Of a stretch of 15,422 bases of DNA, positions 1-10,079 are shown in pieces. Position 1 is the stretch's first letter. Each line of letters begins with the position of its first letter. This stretch comes from Entonaema liquescens (lineage: Eukaryota; Ascomycota; Sordariomycetes; Xylariales; Xylariaceae): contig CADCSX010000031.1 in NCBI GenBank assembly GCA_902805475.1, forward strand, positions 1 to 15,422, read 5' to 3'. The translations under genes and the position numbers were made by a program. Under the pieces are notes generated by a model. The model searched no databases. It was given only the letters and a program-made list of their open reading frames with translations, and had not been told where the DNA came from.

Positions 1-252
1 TTTTTAATTATATTATTTAATTAATTTTAAATTAATTTATAATTTTTTATTATATTTTATATTATTATATATAAATAAATTAAATAAAATATTTAATATT
101 AAATTAATATAATTTAATATATATTAAATATTTAAATAAAATTAAAAATATATATAAAAATATTAAATATAAAATTAAATTTTTATTAAATTTATAAATT
201 TTGATATTATTTAATTAATTATTTTATATAATTTTATAAAATAAATATATAT
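1..252. other. Featureless A/T tract, no gene
   Basis: This stretch is almost pure A and T (one G in about 250 bases) with no open frame, repeat unit or RNA structure that I can support. It lies directly upstream of a LINE fragment. It may be more of the same element's 5' region or older decayed DNA; there is no second copy in the window to compare it with. Confidence 0.6.
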
Positions 253-817
<565 letters not shown>

Positions 818-819
<2 letters not shown>

Positions 820-823
820 TATT

Positions 824-844
<21 letters not shown>
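818..844 (-). repeat. (ATT)n = 3' tail of copy M
   Basis: Eight to nine ATT units, followed by an ATTTTTATTATTAC transition, match the reverse complement of the P1 end at 5641-5677. A trinucleotide TAA tail instead of poly(A) is known for some LINEs, for example the Drosophila I factor. Here it marks the 3' end of a minus-strand insertion. Confidence 0.75.
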
Positions 845-854
<10 letters not shown>

Positions 855-1826
855 CATTATATTTAATTTATTATAATTAAGAATATTATTAATATTTTTT
901 TAATAAATTTTCAAATAAAAATTATATTTTTATAAAAAAACTAATTTATTTTATTTATTTTATTATTTATTATATATTTATATTATATATTATTATATTT
1001 TATTAAATTTTATTATTTTAATCAATTAAATAATATATTTAATTATATAAAATTATTTTTATTATTTTTATATAATTTTCTTTATTATATTTTTATATTT
1101 TATTTAATAATTATTTTTTTATTTTTTATTAAATAGTTTTATTATTATTTGTAATATATTTTTTATTAAATTATAAATACTTTTATTTTTATTTATTTTA
1201 TATAAAATATAATAATTATTTTATTAATAATATATAATAATAATATTTTTAATAAATATAATTTTATTTAATATATATTATAAAATTATTATTTTTTTTA
1301 ATATTTTTTTAATATTTTTTTTTTAATTTTATTGTTTTTATTTAAATTTATTTTTACTTATTATTATATTTTTATTATTAATTTTTTATATAATAATAAT
1401 AATAAATTTAATAATAAATTTATTATATTTAAAAATTATATATTTTAAATATTTTAATTATTATTATTATTTTATTTTATATATTTTATTTTTATTTAAT
1501 ATATTTTAATATAATTATAATTTAAAATTTCTTTTATTTTAATTATTTAATAATTTTTTTAATTTTTTTTTAATAATATTTAAAATTAAATATTTTTTAA
1601 TTTTATTTTAAAATAATATTTTTTATTATTAGATTTGAAATATAATTTAATTATAAAATAATATAATTTAAAATTATTAATATTTAAGTTATAATTAATA
1701 TTATATTTAATTATAATATTAATATATTATAATTTTTAATTTATATGTTTATTTTAATTATAATGAAATTAATTTTATTATTTTTTAATTTATTTTTTAT
1801 TATTATTATTATTAATTTTTTAATTT
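820..1826 (-). mobile_element. LINE copy M, 3' end segment
   Basis: Read on the minus strand this matches 4441-5676 of copy P1 along almost its whole length, with some small deletions around 1550-1660. Clear anchors are 830-1200 against 5676-5310, 1556-1640 against about 4740-4640, and 1640-1810 against about 4620-4441. Its outer end (820-843) is an (ATT)n array, the reverse complement of the (TAA)n tail that ends P1, so this is the 3' terminus of a minus-strand LINE. Its inner end stops near element position 4430 (P1 numbering), exactly where the rest of M begins at 5677. It is therefore the detached 3' end of one copy interrupted by P1. In element terms it is distal C-terminal or 3' UTR sequence; I recognise no domain. 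Confidence 0.75.
1817..1826. repeat. Target site duplication, left of P1
   Basis: TTTTTAATTT at 1817-1826 is repeated exactly at 5677-5686, directly after the (TAA)n tail of P1. In uninterrupted element sequence (reverse of about 4420-4435) the same site is present once in a slightly diverged form. The A/T-only composition means that chance similarity must be allowed for. Even so, position, the tail and the continuity of M across the gap all agree. Confidence 0.65.
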
Positions 1827-2339
1827 TCTTGAATTTGGATTAAATTTAATAAATATAATTTTAAACGAAAATGTTTAATGAGAAATTCACGGTTAACGAT
1901 TATGTAGGATGGAAAACAGTTGAAAATATGTTAATGGTTATAAAAAAATGGAAAGTTTTAAAGGAAAACAGGATATTAACGGAATTTTATATAAATATAA
2001 TAAATTATTATTCATTATTATAATAATAATAATAAATAACTTTATTATAGATATTATCCAATAAAGTTTTATATAATAATAATTATTATTATTTAAATTA
2101 AGGAAAATTAAAAAAAAAAAAAAATAAACGTTTTAAATATATATAAATTAATAACATTATTAAATATTTTTAGAAAAGTAATAAAAGATAATGACGTTAT
2201 AAATAATATTTGTAACAAAAGTAAATAATGTTTTCCCGAAAAGTAAATAAATAATATTAAAAATATAAGTTAATGAAAATAATTATTAAAATAATAATAA
2301 AAAGTAATATATTTAATATAAAAAAATAAAGTAAAAACG

Positions 2340-2940
2340 TTATTATTATAATTTAATATAATGGGGATTTATTAATATGTTGTTTTGGAAAAGTTATTAT
2401 ATATTTTTAAAAAAAGGTTTTTAAATAAATAATAAAATGGATTGAAATTATTTAAAATAAAAAAATATAGTTAATGTTTAAAACAATTTAATTTAAAATA
2501 AATTTTTAAATAAGCGTTTTATAAAGGTTTTTGTTATTTTTATTTTTATTTATTTTTATATATATTGATATTTTTATAAAAATTAAAAAAGATAAATATT
2601 TGTAATTAGTTTTGTGGATGATATAAATTTAATAATAATAAATTTAAATATTAAAAAATTGTAAAAGATTAAAAATGTATATTTTAAATATATTTGATAA
2701 ACAAAACGATATAAAATAATTTTATTTTTTAAAAAAATAAATTTATATTTATTAAAATATATAAATTAAATAAAAAACGTAATATAATTAAAAATGTAAT
2801 AATAAAATTAATAAAAGATCTAAGATTTTTAAAAATTTAATTAAATAAAAATTAAAATGGATAAAATATTTAAAAATAATTAAAATAAAAATGGAAAAAA
2901 TAATAACACGTTTTTTAAAATTAATAATATTTATATAAAG
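2340..2940 (+). pseudogene. LINE reverse transcriptase remnant in P1
   Basis: RT motifs appear in order but in shifting frames. Motif A is at 2352-2393: it reads FNIMGIY-stop-Y, a few residues, then LEKL, where the family has an F-D-hydrophobic-x-G-A-[FY]-D pattern. The N is AAT, one G-to-A step from Asp. Motif B is at 2510-2536: ISVL-stop-RFL fits G-V-P-Q-G-S-P with CAA changed to TAA and Pro/Ser codons changed by C-to-T. Catalytic motif C is at 2611-2622, FVDD, inside V-I-S-FVDD-I-N-L-I. A 27-codon open stretch at 2855-2935 reads KWIKYLKIIKIKMEKI and then TRFLKL, like the post-palm segment of fungal Tad1-type LINEs. The order and spacing are right for a LINE RT; the Tad1 assignment is less certain. 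It cannot encode an active enzyme: it has frameshifts, stops and a missing motif A aspartate. Confidence 0.75.
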
Positions 2941-3599
2941 ATATAATTTTAAAAATAAAAAATATATATAAAAGTTATAAAAAACGTTATAATATATAAA
3001 ACAATTATGTAATAATATATTAAGTAAAAAGGTAAAAATAAATAAAATAATAATAAAATTAAAAGAAAATATAATTAATTTATTTTTAAGAGGTAATAAA
3101 ATATATAAAAACGAAATAAAATATTTTTATAAACTTATATTTAAATAAAAAATAATTAAATTTGAAAAAAAAGATAATAATAGAGAATAACTTTATGGAA
3201 AGATAGGAAAAAAAATTTAAAAATAGTTTTAAAGATTGTAAATGTAAAATTAAATTTTTAATAAAAAAAAAACGGGGTAAATTATAAAATTTTCCTGTTA
3301 TTATTCAGTAAGAAAACTGAAAAAGATTTACGTATAAAAATAAAAATGGGTTAAGTTATAAAAAAAATAATTTTTTTAAAAAAACAATATTATAAACATA
3401 AAAGTAAAATAAAATTAAGGATATATTTAAATATAATTATATTAAAATTTTATTAAAAAAATAAATAGTTAAAAGAAATTTATAAATTATTAAAAAAATA
3501 TAAAATTTTAATATCAATTTAAATGCGTATAAAAAATAAAAATTAAAAATATTTTATTTAAATAAAAAATGTTTTAAAATAAAAATGTTATAATATTAA

Positions 3600-4110
3600 T
3601 ATAAGTAAGAAATAATATTATATACTAATGGAATATATAAAATTTGTAATTTAAAAGAAAAATTACGTAATAAATTAATATTAAAGCGTTTAAATTATAA
3701 TATAATTATAAAAAAATAATAAAAAATAATAAAAAAGTAAATTAAATTATATAATGATTTTTAAAATTAAAAATATTATTAATATTATATAAGTTAATAA
3801 TTAGTTTAATAAAAAAGAAAAAAATCTAAAAATTTAAATTTAAAAAGAAATTTTAATAAAATTTTAATAAATATGAATAAAGGAAAATATATATAAAATT
3901 ATTATAGTAAGTTATAAAAGTGGATTAATTACAGTTTTTTATATTAAATATAATGTATTATTTAATTTTAAAAAATTATTATTATTATTAAATGATTTAT
4001 TAATAATAAAAAAATGTTATTTTAAAAAGTTATTATTTTTTTTAATTTTGAAATTATTAAAAAGTTTTCGATATTATTATTTTTATTGTTATTATTAACG
4101 TTTTTAACAG
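3600..4110 (+). pseudogene. Possible LINE ORF2 RNase H / C-terminal remnant
   Basis: Downstream of RT, codons 3621-3632 read Y-T-N-G, one G-to-A change from the Y-T-D-G start of an RNase H domain, about 1 kb after the FVDD box, which suits Tad1-type ORF2. At about 3914-3950 a stretch reading KSGLITVFYIKYN resembles the Q-L-R-[ST]-G-K-x-G-L-x-x-[FY]-L-[FY]-x-I-K segment seen near the ORF2 C-terminus of fungal LINEs. Both matches are short and rest on memory of the family, so the call is weak. M (about 6480-5980) holds the same DNA more degraded; H runs off the window partway through. Confidence 0.35.
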
Positions 4111-4440
4111 CTTTAAACTTTAAAATTTTAATAACTTTAATTTTTAATTTTTTTATTTTTTATTAAATTTTTATTTAATTTATTAAAAATATATTATTTA
4201 AATTTTTTTTTAAGTTATAAAGTTTAAAGGGTTTAAAGTAAATAAGGAGTTTTTAAGAAAAAATAGGGTATTAAGTTATAATAATATAAAATATATTTTT
4301 ATTAAATTTTTTAATAGTATAATAAAAGGTTTATAATAAAATATATATATTTTATAATAATTTATTAAATAAATTTACAATTTTAAAGGTAAAAATTAGG
4401 GTAAAAAGTAATTATTTATTTAAAATTTAATAAGAAATTA

Positions 4441-5651
4441 ATAATAATAATAAAAAAAAATAAATTAGGAATAATAGAAATTAATTTTATTATAATTAAA
4501 ACGGAAATGTAAATTAAAAATTATATTATATTAATTATAATTAAATATAATATTAGTTATAATTTAAATAGTTAATAATTTTAAAATTATATTATTTTAT
4601 AATTATAATAAATTTATGAATAAATTATTTTATAATAATTATAAATATAATTAAGTTATATTTAAATTTGGTAATAGAAGATATTGTTTTGGAACGGAAA
4701 TTAGGAAATATTTAATTTTAAATATTGTTAAAAAGTTAAAAAAGTTATAAAGTGTATTAAAGTTTTAAAGTTTTAATTATTTTATTTATTTTTTAAAAAT
4801 AATTAATAAATAAATTTATAAATAATATAAAAAAATATATTAAAATATATTATGTAATAATTTTAATTATAACGGTGATAAGTATATTAGTTAGGAAAAG
4901 TTATTAAATAATTGAAACGAGAAGGAAAATTTAAATTATTATTATATTAGAAATAAATTAAATAAATTAAAAATATATAAAGATAAAAATAATAATAATA
5001 ATTAAAATATTTAAAAAGGTATATGGTTTTAGGACGTAATAAATTTATTAAATTTATTATTATTAATGATAAGAAAATTGATGGTAAAGTATAGTAATAA
5101 GTAAAAAATTAAAAATATAAAGTTTAAATAAAATAAGTTTAAATAAGAAAAATAATAAAATTAAAAGAAATATTAAAAAAAAGAAAAAAGGAAAATAATG
5201 ATTTATAATATATGTTAAGTAAGATTATATTTATTAAAATATTATTATTATATATTATTAATAAAATAATTATTATATTTTTATATAAAAAGTAAAGCAA
5301 AAATAAATTATTTATAATTTAGTAAAAGATAATATATTAAAAAATAATAAAAAGGTTATTTAATAAAATAATAAAACGATTATTAAATAAAATACGGAGA
5401 TATAATGGAAATAAATTATATAAAAGTGATAAAATAACTTTATAGTTAAATGTATTATTTAATTTATTAAAATGGTAAGATTTTAATGAAATATAATAGT
5501 GTATAATGTAAGTGTGTAATAAAAATTAGAATAAATGAAAATGGGTTAAGTTTTTTTTTAATAAAAATATGGTTTATTTAAATATTTATAAAAAATAATA
5601 TTGGTAATGTTTTTAGTTATAATAAGTTAAATATGTAAGCGTAACAAAGTA
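4441..5651 (+). other. Distal LINE region (3' UTR?), no gene recognised
   Basis: This is 1.2 kb between the last ORF2-like signal and the (TAA)n tail of P1. It begins with a short TAA array (4441-4452) and is repeated inverted at 820-1826, so it belongs to the LINE 3' end and not to unique DNA. It retains scattered G (for example 4670-4700, 4870-4930 and 5400-5650) and many stops in all frames. I cannot assign a product. It may be 3' UTR or an eroded C-terminal extension. Confidence 0.5.
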
Positions 5652-5676
5652 AAAATAATAATAATAATAATAATAA
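5652..5676 (+). repeat. (TAA)8 3' tail of copy P1
   Basis: Eight consecutive TAA units end the plus-strand copy immediately before the target duplication TTTTTAATTT. The same preceding sequence with the same repeat, inverted, ends copy M at 820. Two independent insertions sharing one 3' terminus identify this as the true element tail. Confidence 0.8.
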
Positions 5677-5686
5677 TTTTTAATTT
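5677..5686. repeat. Target site duplication, right of P1
   Basis: TTTTTAATTT here repeats 1817-1826. From this point the sequence resumes copy M, in reverse orientation, at element position about 4430. Confidence 0.65.
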
Positions 5687-7049
5687 AAATTTTTAAATAA
5701 ATAATTATTTTTTAATTTTATTTAAAATATAAATTTATTTAATAAATTGTTATAAAATATTTATTTTATTATAAAATTTTATTATATTTATTAAAGTTTA
5801 ATAAAAAATATATTTATATTATTATAATTTAATATTTTTTTTTTAAAAAAAACTTTTATTTATTTTAAACTTTTAAATTTTATAATTTTAAAAAAGAAAG
5901 TTAAATAATATATTTTTTAATAAATTAAATAAAAATTTAATAAAAAAAATGAAAAGTTAAAATTAAAATTATTAAAATTTTAAATATTTTAAAATTAAAA
6001 ACGTTAATAATAATAATAAAAATAATAATATTAAAACCTTTTTAATAATTTTAAAAAATTAAAAAAAATAATAATTTTTTTAAAATAATATTTTTATTAT
6101 TAATATATTATTTAATAATAATAATAATTTTTTAAAATTAAATAATAAATTATATTTAATATAAAAAAATTATAATTAGTCCACTTTTATAATTTTATTA
6201 TAATAATTATATATATATTTTTTATTTATATTTATTAAAATTCTATTAAATTCCTAAATTTAAATTTAAAAAATTTTTTTTTTATTAAATTAATTATTAA
6301 TTATATATTAATAATATTTTTAATTTTAAAAATTATTATATAATTTAATTTATTTCTTTATTATTTTTTATAACTTTTTATAATTATATTATAACTAAAT
6401 AATTTTAATATTAATTTATTATATAATTTTTATTTTAAATTATAAATTTTATATATTTATTATTATATAATATATTATTTCTTTTTACCATATTAATATT
6501 ATAATATTTTTATTTTAAACATTTCTTATTTAAATAAAAAATATTTTTAATTTTATTTTTTTATATATATTAAAATTAATATTAAAATTTTATATTTTTA
6601 ATAACTTATAAATTTCTTATAAGCATTTATTTTTTAATAAAAATTTCAATATAATTATATTTTAAATATATCTTGAATTTTATTTTTATTTTTTATATTT
6701 ATATTATTTTTGTTAAAAGTTACTTTTTTATAATTTAATTATTTTTATTTTTATTTATAAATTCTTTTTAATTTTTTTATTAAAATAACAATAAAAAAGC
6801 TTTATAACTTATCTTACCTTTTTTATTAAATTTTAACTTTTATATTTATAATTTTAAATTATTTTAAATTCTCTTTCTTATTTTTTCCATAAAATTATTT
6901 TTATTACTATTTCTTTTTTTTAAATTTAATTATTTTTTATTTAAATATAAATTTAATAAAAAGTATTTTATTTTATTTTTTATATATTTAATTAATATTA
7001 TTTATATATTTTTATTATTTTTTAAAAAATAAATTAATTATATTTTTTA

Positions 7050-7215
7050 ATTTTATTATTATTTATTTATTTTATTTATTTTATTTATTTTATTTATTTT
7101 ATTTATTTTATTTATTTTATTTATTTATTTATTTTATTTATTTTTATTTATTTTATTTATTTATTTATTTTATTATTTATTTATTTTATTTATTTTATTT
7201 ATTTTATTTTCTTTA
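7050..7215. repeat. TTTTATTTA tandem repeat, expanded in M
   Basis: A 9-bp unit, TTTTATTTA, is repeated many times with unit-length slips (TTTA and TTTTTA variants). The equivalent position in P1 (about 3020-3060) and in H (about 14640-14680) has only a few irregular AAATAAAAT-like units. The expansion is therefore private to M and happened after it inserted. Confidence 0.9.
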
Positions 7216-7241
7216 TTTAATTTATTTTCTTTATTTAATAT
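7205..7241. repeat. Duplicated TTTTCTTTATTTAA unit
   Basis: TTTTCTTTATTTAA occurs twice in tandem at the edge of the TTTTATTTA array. The C residues make the unit distinctive against the A/T background. P1 has one related copy (reverse of about 3052-3075). This is probably slippage at the array boundary. Confidence 0.75.
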
Positions 7242-7279
7242 ATATTATATAATTATTTTATATATTATAATGTTTTTAT

Positions 7280-7900
7280 AATTTTATATATATTTCTTTT
7301 TACTTTTAAAAATTATATTCTTATATAAATACTATTAATTTTAAAAAAAACATACCATTATTTTTCCATTTTATTTTAATTATTTTTAAATATCTTATCT
7401 ACTTTAATTTCTTATTTAATTAAATTTTTAAAAATCTTACATTTTTATTAATTTTATTATTATATTCGTTAATTATATTATATTTTATTTAATTTATATA
7501 TCTTAATAAAATATATTAATTTATTTTTTAAAAAGTAAATTTATTTATATTATTTAATTTATTAAATATATTTAAAATATATATTTTTAATTTTATAATT
7601 TTTTTAATATTTATTTATTATTATTAAATTTATATCATTTATAAAATTAATTACAAATATTCTTTTTAATTTTTTATAAAATATTAATATATATAAAATA
7701 AATAAAATAAAAATAATAAAATCTTTATAAAACATTATTTAAAAATTTATTTCAAATTAAATTATTTTTAAATATTAATTATATTTTTTATTTTTAAATA
7801 ATTTTTAATCCATTTATAATTTATTTAAAAAAATTTCTTTAAAATATATAATTCTTTCAAAATAATATAATTAAATACCTTTATTATATTAAAATATAAT
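7280..7900 (-). pseudogene. LINE reverse transcriptase remnant in M
   Basis: Read on the minus strand this aligns base for base with the P1 RT region. The motif C box lies at about 7634-7648 and reads F-I-N-D in place of F-V-D-D: the valine/alanine codon is now ATA and the first aspartate GAT is AAT, both explained by G-to-A. The motif A region is at about 7850-7890, with GGTATTTAATTATATTATTTTGAAAG recognisable as the P1 sequence around 2364-2393 after decay. There are stops in every frame. It is an inactive fossil, useful mainly as a third witness to the ancestral sequence. Confidence 0.65.
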
Positions 7901-8699
7901 AATAATATTTTTATATTATTTTTTATATTAAATATATTATTTTATTATTATCTTAATAATTACCTTTATTAATTTATATTGTTATTATTTATTTATCTTT
8001 TAAAAATAATATCATTTATTTCTATTATAAATATTATTTATAACATTATTATCTTTTTTTATTACTTTTTAAAATATTTAATAATATCATTAATTTATAT
8101 ATATTTAAAAACGTTTTTTTTTAATTTTTTAATTTAAATAATATAATAATTATTATTATATAAAATTTTATAAATAATATTTATAAAATTTAAATCTAAA
8201 TTAAAAAACTTTTATTTAAAATATATTTCTTTTATATATAAATAATTATTTATAATTATTTATTTTTATTTTAAATATTAAAATAATTTTTATTTTTTAT
8301 ATTAATTCATTAATTTTAAATTAAATTTATTTTTTTAATTTTATAAAATTTATTATCTTTTAATATTTCTATTATTAGTTTTTATTATAAACTTTTTATT
8401 TTTATATTATTTTATAATATATTTTTATTATATTAATATTTTATTCTTAATTTTATATTATTTTATATTTTATTATTTTTTATTTAATAATTTATTTAAT
8501 CTATTATTTAACCATTATAAATAAAATTATTTTTTTATTTTAATATTATTAAATTTATTATTTTTTAAAATTTTTATTATATAATTAACGTAAAAATTTA
8601 ATTCTTTAAATTTGAAAAAACTTTAATATTAATAATTTCTTTATTTTTTATTTTTATTATTATTAAATTAAAATTCTTTTATATTTATTTTTTATATTT

Positions 8700-9714
8700 T
8701 TTATAAATTTATAAAATTTATTTTAAATATTTTTATAGTAATTTTAATTAATTATATTTTATAATTTAATTTTATTTAATTTAATTTTTTAAAATATTAT
8801 ATATAATATTTTTATATTTATTTATATTAAATTAATTATGAAATTTTTTAATTTTATTATTTTATAAATTAATCTTTTATTATAATTAAATTTAATTATT
8901 ATTATTTCATTAATTTTAATAAAATATTTAAATTATTATTATTTTATTATTTTTATTTTAAATAAAATAATATATATTAAAATTTTTATTATAATAAAAT
9001 TTTTTATTATTTTTAAAAGTTATATTTTATTATTTTTCAATTTTATATAAATATTTTATATTATTATTATTTTATATATAATTTATAATTTGTATATTAT
9101 TTAATTATATTTATTTTATTTATTTATTTTATATTATTTATAATTTTAATTATATATAATATAATTTATTTTAATTTATTTTATATTATTTTATAATTAT
9201 TAATTAATAAATTATATAATTTCTTTTATAAATTATAATTTTTATATTATAATTAAATTTAAATTATGTTATATTATATTTTAATATATTATTTTTATTT
9301 TTATTATTATATATTATTTTATTTTATATATAAATTATTTATTTAAATAAAATTAACCTAAATTTAAATATTATTATTAATATTAAAAATAATATTAAAA
9401 AAATATATATTATTTTTAATATATTTATTATATATATCATTTTTTAATTTTTTTTTTTAAATATTTTTATAATTAAAAAAATAATTTCAAATTTATAATA
9501 TTATTTAATTTATTTTTTCAAAAAAATTTTTCTTTATTTTTTTTAAATATTATAAATATAAAATTATTATAAATGGTATAAATTATATTTAAAAAAATAT
9601 TTAGAATTTTTTAAATTATTATAATTTATATATATATTTTTATTTTTTGTTATTTTTATTTTTATTATAATTTTTATTTTATATTAAATAAAATTATTAT
9701 AATTATATATTTAA
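8700..9714 (-). other. LINE region upstream of RT in M, no gene recognised
   Basis: This is the mirror of about 10940-12050 in H. By distance upstream of RT (2-3 kb before motif A) it should hold the end of the first ORF and the start of the endonuclease domain. Almost every codon has been reduced to A/T, and I find no endonuclease or zinc-knuckle motif that I can defend. Confidence 0.4.
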
Positions 9715-9729
9715 TTTTTTTTTTTTTTT
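9715..9729. repeat. T15 run at the M/H junction
   Basis: Fifteen uninterrupted T sit exactly where the minus-strand homology of M to H ends (M 5' end) and the plus-strand repeat of 253-819 begins. The run may be slippage at an A/T junction or untemplated bases added when the cDNA 5' end was joined. Confidence 0.7.
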
Positions 9730-9950
9730 GGAATTTTGAAAATGGATTTTTAATTTTTTGTAACGTAATATTGTGAGAAATTAATAATAATTTATTGAAA
9801 ATAAATAATTATAATATTTAGAAAGGTTATAATAATTTTATATTGTAATTGCGATGACGGTGTTGTTTAAAAATATTAATATTAAGATGGTGGTAAAAGA
9901 AATTTGATACGTAATGTGTTGGATTAATTATGGTAAATAATAATAATAGT
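9730..9950 (+). other. G-retaining 5' segment of H, repeated at 263-460
   Basis: This segment keeps many G residues (for example 9848-9866 and 9890-9932) while its partner at 263-460 has A at almost every one of those positions. The G content falls sharply after about 9950. It is either one side of a long target duplication around M or the start of a less mutated copy. No coding sense is recognised. Confidence 0.6.
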
Positions 9951-10079
9951 AATAATAATAATAATAAAAAATTAAAAAAATAAATAAATAAAAAAAAATA
10001 CGAAAAACAATTGTAATATTATTTAAATATTAATAAATTTAATATATAAAAAAAAATAAAATAAAAATTAATAAATTAA

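Larger units (their letters stand above)
1827..5676 (+). mobile_element. LINE copy P1, 5'-truncated, plus strand
   Basis: This is a 3.85 kb copy of a non-LTR retrotransposon lying inside copy M. Its left end starts at an internal point of the element (equivalent to about 12585 in copy H). Its right end is a (TAA)8 tail, and a 10-bp duplication flanks it. These are the usual products of target-primed reverse transcription with 5' truncation. It carries the RT region (about 2340-2940), a possible RNase H/C-terminal region, then about 1.5 kb of distal sequence shared with 820-1826. It keeps far more G on the plus strand than M or H (compare 1921-1980, eleven G, with 12661-12720, three G). That fits it being the youngest of the nested copies. 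All reading frames are broken by stops and indels. Confidence 0.8.
5677..9729 (-). mobile_element. LINE copy M, 5' and central segment
   Basis: On the minus strand this runs colinear with P1 and H. Anchors are 5690-5900 against 4425-4220 of P1, 5940-6060 against 4160-4030, 6180 against 3924, 7640 against 2611, 8590 against 12160 of H, and 9350-9715 against about 11310-10945 of H. It is cut at its 5' end near H position 10940, so M is also 5'-truncated. Differences from the other copies are an expanded TTTTATTTA tandem array (7050-7240), loss of about 200 bp equivalent to H 12610-12805 (junction near 8180), and loss of a 36-bp segment equivalent to H 11431-11466. On the plus strand C clearly exceeds G here, the mirror image of P1, so the strand bias follows element orientation. 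No frame is open. Confidence 0.8.

Noticed and set aside
1..252. Part of a replication origin or centromere because of the pure A/T sequence.
   Set aside because: No repeat unit, consensus or boundary supports it; the composition matches the decay of the rest of the window.
820..5676. Head-to-head pair 820-1826 / 1827-5676 as a single LINE with 5' inversion (twin priming).
   Set aside because: Twin priming gives one tail and an inverted upstream segment. Here the inverted piece is the element's 3' end with its own tail, and it joins seamlessly to 5677-9729.
1827..5676. Various open stretches of 30-60 codons in P1, M and H as small genes.
   Set aside because: They are low-complexity Ile/Lys/Asn/Tyr/Phe/Leu runs in decayed repeat DNA, not conserved in frame between the three copies.
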